A stretch of DNA of 64,000 bases from Verrucomicrobiota bacterium (lineage in GTDB: Bacteria; Verrucomicrobiota; Verrucomicrobiia; Opitutales; UBA2995), in assembly GCA_027622555.1 (NCBI GenBank), contig JAQBYJ010000004.1, forward strand, positions 1-64,000. The letters run 5' to 3'. Positions 63,768 to 64,000 of this stretch are shown piece after piece. How positions within the stretch are numbered: the stretch's first letter is position 1; each line of letters begins with the position of its first letter. A program made the translations under genes and the position numbers. Below the pieces are notes generated by a model. The model searched no databases, was not told the DNA's origin, and was given only the letters and a program-made list of their open reading frames with translations.

Positions 63768-64000
63768 ATGAATAAGCGGCCAAATGTAATACTTTTTATT
63801 GCCGATGGTATGCAGTCGTCGACAGTGACAGCAGGCAGCGCATGTTTGACACCTAACTTTGATCGACTGGCGAGCCGCGGGGTTCGATTCGGGCGAGCCT
63901 ATTGTTCGACACCGACCTGTTCGCCATCGAGGGCCAGTTTGATGACGGGACTCCTTCCTCACAATCACGGAGTGCTGGAGGTTGAGCACGGTCGGGACGC
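63768..64000 (+). CDS. Sulfatase, N-terminal part (runs off the window)
   Basis: A frame open to the window edge. It begins MNKRPNVILFIADGMQS, the first sulfatase strand with a metal-site Asp, and has the active-site block TPTCSPSRASLMTG with C-S-P-S-R at about residues 51-55. There is no signal peptide in the visible part, unlike the sulfatase at 60.1 kb, so it may be cytosolic, acting on an imported sulfated compound. This would fit its position just after a symporter gene. Confidence 0.88.
   Translation, partial: MNKRPNVILFIADGMQSSTVTAGSACLTPNFDRLASRGVRFGRAYCSTPTCSPSRASLMTGLLPHNHGVLEVEHGRD

Noticed and set aside
1-64000. CRISPR arrays, rRNA and tRNA genes, prophage
   Set aside because: No regularly spaced repeats, no rRNA-like sequence, no tRNA cloverleaf recognised by eye, and no phage structural genes or integrase were seen.

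Overview
The window looks like chromosomal DNA of a member of the PVC superphylum, most likely Verrucomicrobiota of the Opitutae type. The support is a large TonB-dependent receptor with an Opitutae-style N-terminus, three DUF1549/DUF1553 proteins and two DUF1501 proteins, a PVC-type heme protein with a CxxCH motif, several sulfatases, ThuA, Gfo/Idh/MocA and sugar-isomerase genes, and many twin-arginine leaders. Phylum assignment is inference from gene content; no rRNA or tRNA gene was seen.

Layout. 0.4-6.0 kb: a sodium/solute symporter and a TonB-dependent receptor with a strong terminator. 6.6-12.2 kb: quinone oxidoreductase, a mannonate-dehydratase-like enolase with a Tat leader, and a complete TRAP transporter (dctM, dctQ, dctP). 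12.2-19.3 kb: a beheaded serine hydrolase, then an operon of DUF1501 plus two tandem DUF1549/DUF1553 paralogues. 19.8-23.2 kb: SelO, a dihydrolipoyl-dehydrogenase-like gene with a large in-frame deletion, and an MsrB-MsrA fusion. 23.3-39.0 kb: a dense catabolic region holding aldehyde dehydrogenase, transaldolase-like aldolase, ROK regulator, fucose-isomerase-like protein, threonine-synthase-like and SerA-like enzymes, hydroxypyruvate reductase, RraA-like and HpcH/HpaI aldolases, Gfo/Idh oxidoreductase, a Tat-exported isomerase, ThuA, a LarA homologue and a 2-oxo-pentenoate-hydratase-like enzyme. 39.1-43.4 kb: two pieces of a broken sulfatase separated by about 2.6 kb with two toxin-antitoxin modules, each followed by a copy of the same diverged repeat of about 130 bp. 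43.5-50.1 kb: two dimethylformamidase-beta-like secreted proteins that share a leader and upstream region, and a PVC heme protein. 50.8-59.9 kb: an AraC regulator among small exported proteins, a truncated esterase, an exported isomerase, and a PSCyt1/DUF1549/DUF1553 plus DUF1501 pair. 60.0-64.0 kb: a sulfatase, a second symporter and the start of another sulfatase.

How the genes work together (inference). Symporters, TRAP transporter and TonB receptor import sugars or sugar acids; exported sulfatases and DUF1549/1553/1501 systems probably process sulfated or otherwise modified glycans outside the cytoplasm; the central region has an isomerase, an aldolase and an aldehyde dehydrogenase in the right order for one sugar pathway, plus enzymes for 2-oxo and 2-hydroxy acids. 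A palindrome of the form TATCCA-N4-TGGATA lies both beside the ROK regulator and before the mannonate-dehydratase-like gene and may tie them into one regulon.

Gene decay is a theme: three sulfatase remnants, a serine hydrolase, an oxidoreductase, an esterase and an isomerase fragment. Several families of short palindromic repeats occupy the intergenic spaces.
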